Position numbers and translations under genes: made by a program
Part shown: positions 62,690 to 64,000 of the stretch, in pieces
Position numbering within the stretch: the first letter of the stretch is position 1
Layout of the letters: each line of letters starts with the position of its first letter
Source of the DNA: Branchipolynoe longqiensis
Taxonomy: Eukaryota > Annelida > Polychaeta > Phyllodocida > Polynoidae
DNA: 64,000 nt
Direction: 5' to 3'
NCBI GenBank assembly: GCA_030323885.1
Contig: CM059202.1
Coordinates: forward strand, 45,836,849-45,900,848
Notes under the pieces: generated by a model
Databases searched by the model: none
What the model was told of the DNA's origin: nothing
Seen by the model: only the letters and a program-made list of their open reading frames with translations

Positions 62690-64000
62690 ATTCCAACCAT
62701 TGATGAGATGGCTAGAGCAATCGCCAGCCTGAAAGATGGCAAAGCACCTGGGGGTGATGGAATTCCTGCTGAAGTATGGAAGCACGGAGGAGACAATCTG
62801 TTCAACACTGCACCAACTAATCACCAATGCCTGGGAGGAGGGTTCTGTACCCCAAGAATGGAAGGATGCCAGCATTGTAACCATCTACAAGAAAGGTGAT
62901 CGAACAGACTGTGGGAACTATAGAGGAATCTCTCTTCTTTCCATAGTAGGCAAGATCTTCACCAGGATCCTCCTCAACAGACTATCTATTCACATAACAT
63001 CTGATGTAGTTCCGGAGTCACAGTGTGGCTTCAGAGGTAACCGGAGCACCGTGGATATGATATTTTGTCTCCGACAGGTACAAGAAAAGTACATTGAGCA
63101 GGACCGACCACTGTACATGGTATTTGTCAATTTCACTAAGGCGTTTGATACAGTCAGGAGGTCCGGGCTATGGCAGCTACTGAGGAAGTATGGATGCCCA
63201 GAGAAGTTCACAACTATGATCGAGGCTCTACATACAGGAATGATGGTGAACGTTAGTGTTGGAGGGGAAGTCTCGGAATCATTTGGGGTTACCAATGGGG
63301 TCAAGCAAGGTTGTGTACTGGCCACCAGGCTCTTCTCCATCTTCCTATCAGCAATGCTCGATGAGGCTTTCCGAGACATGGGGGATGGCATCTATATACA
63401 GTCCAGACAGAGCTCTGACCTATTCAATGTCACACGCTTCAGAGCGAAGAATAAGTCTACTTGGATACTGGTGAGAGAGCTGCTATTCGCAGATGACAGT
63501 GCACTGGTTGCCCACTTTGCTGAACAGATCCAGAAAATAGTGGGCGCTTTCTCCGATGCATCAAAGAAGTTTGGCCTGAAGAGTAACATCAAGAAGATAG
63601 AGGTGCTGTACCAACCCAACTCTACAAGAACCCGAGAGGAGGATATCATGGTTGACGGAAACAAGCTGAACTCTGTTCAGGAATTCACCTACCTCAGAAG
63701 CACTATATCAAGTGATGGATGCATTGATGCTGAAATACAGAGGAGGATGGCCAAGGCTTGCGCATCTTTTGGCCGACTACGCCAGAGACTCTGGAACAAC
63801 CACCATGTGTCCATGCAGGTCAAAGGCAAGATCTACCGTGCAATCATGATATCCACCCTACTATACGGAGCCGAGGCCTGGACAGTGTACAGACGACAGG
63901 TGAAAAGGCTGCATGCCTTCATATTGCGACATCTGCGTTCAATCATGAGGCTAACCTTGAAGGACAAAGTGACAAATAAGGAAATACTCGAACGGACGGG
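62690..64000 (+). pseudogene. LINE reverse transcriptase, runs off the window
   Basis: Opens with 'ARAIASLKDGKAPGGDGIPA'. A one-base frameshift near 62800-62808 leads into one open frame to base 64000: 'EWKDASIVTIYKKGDRTDCG', 'SQCGFRGNRSTVDMIFCLRQ', 'MVFVNFTKAFDTV' (motif A), 'GVKQGCVLATRLFSIFL' (motif B), 'LLFADDSALVAHF' (motif C), and 'LLYGAEAWTVYRRQVKRLHA'. In motif A the usual catalytic Asp (FVDxxKAFD) is Asn. With the frameshift this marks a dead copy. The long open frame is easy to miss because it has no stop inside the window. The clade is not assigned. Confidence 0.88.

Overview
The window is animal nuclear DNA. It has spliced exons with GT/AG borders, several classes of LINE, DIRS/Ngaro-type and Ty3/Gypsy retroelements, three families of tRNA-derived SINEs, many MITEs and long micro- and minisatellites. 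It has no operons, bacterial ribosome sites or CRISPR arrays. The content fits a repeat-rich aquatic invertebrate, such as a lophotrochozoan or an invertebrate deuterostome. I cannot fix the phylum from sequence alone. A 500-base run of N at 60300-60799 is an assembly gap.

Only two host loci can be supported. The first is a minus-strand gene between about 50.74 and 44.92 kb. Its first four coding exons join in phase to give a selenoprotein S (SELENOS/VIMP)-like protein: a short N-terminus, one membrane helix, then a charged coiled coil. Its last exon(s), where the selenocysteine codon would lie, were not found. The second is a plus-strand single-coding-exon gene at 34213-34608 for a 131-residue secreted protein that looks like a neuropeptide or prohormone precursor. 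It has a signal peptide, two dibasic sites and a C-terminal amidation signal. I do not recognise its family. Its 3' splice site is preceded by about ten tandem copies of a sequence that itself resembles that splice site.

Layout. 0-4.2 kb: a decayed LINE with tandem duplications at both ends. 4.5-18.3 kb: SINEs, MITEs and large tandem arrays (83 bp, 99 bp and 76 bp units). 18.9-26 kb: SINEs, a 22-bp minisatellite, a nested inverted structure of about 2.5 kb and a 55-bp satellite. 26-33 kb: SINEs, MITEs, and Gypsy and LINE remnants. 33.6-35.2 kb: the prohormone gene. 36-44 kb: SINEs, purine tracts, a MITE and a decayed Gypsy element. 44.9-50.8 kb: the SELENOS-like gene with repeats in its introns. 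51.7-57 kb: a TG/TC microsatellite and an apparently intact tyrosine-recombinase retrotransposon. 57-60.1 kb: an array of related repeats with hairpin MITEs. 60.8-64 kb: two LINE fragments, one running off the window.

The repeats are heavily nested: SINE in MITE, MITE in SINE, SINE in minisatellite. Several MITE families share TTAA-flanked ends. The DIRS-type element is the only mobile element whose three reading frames all look undamaged.
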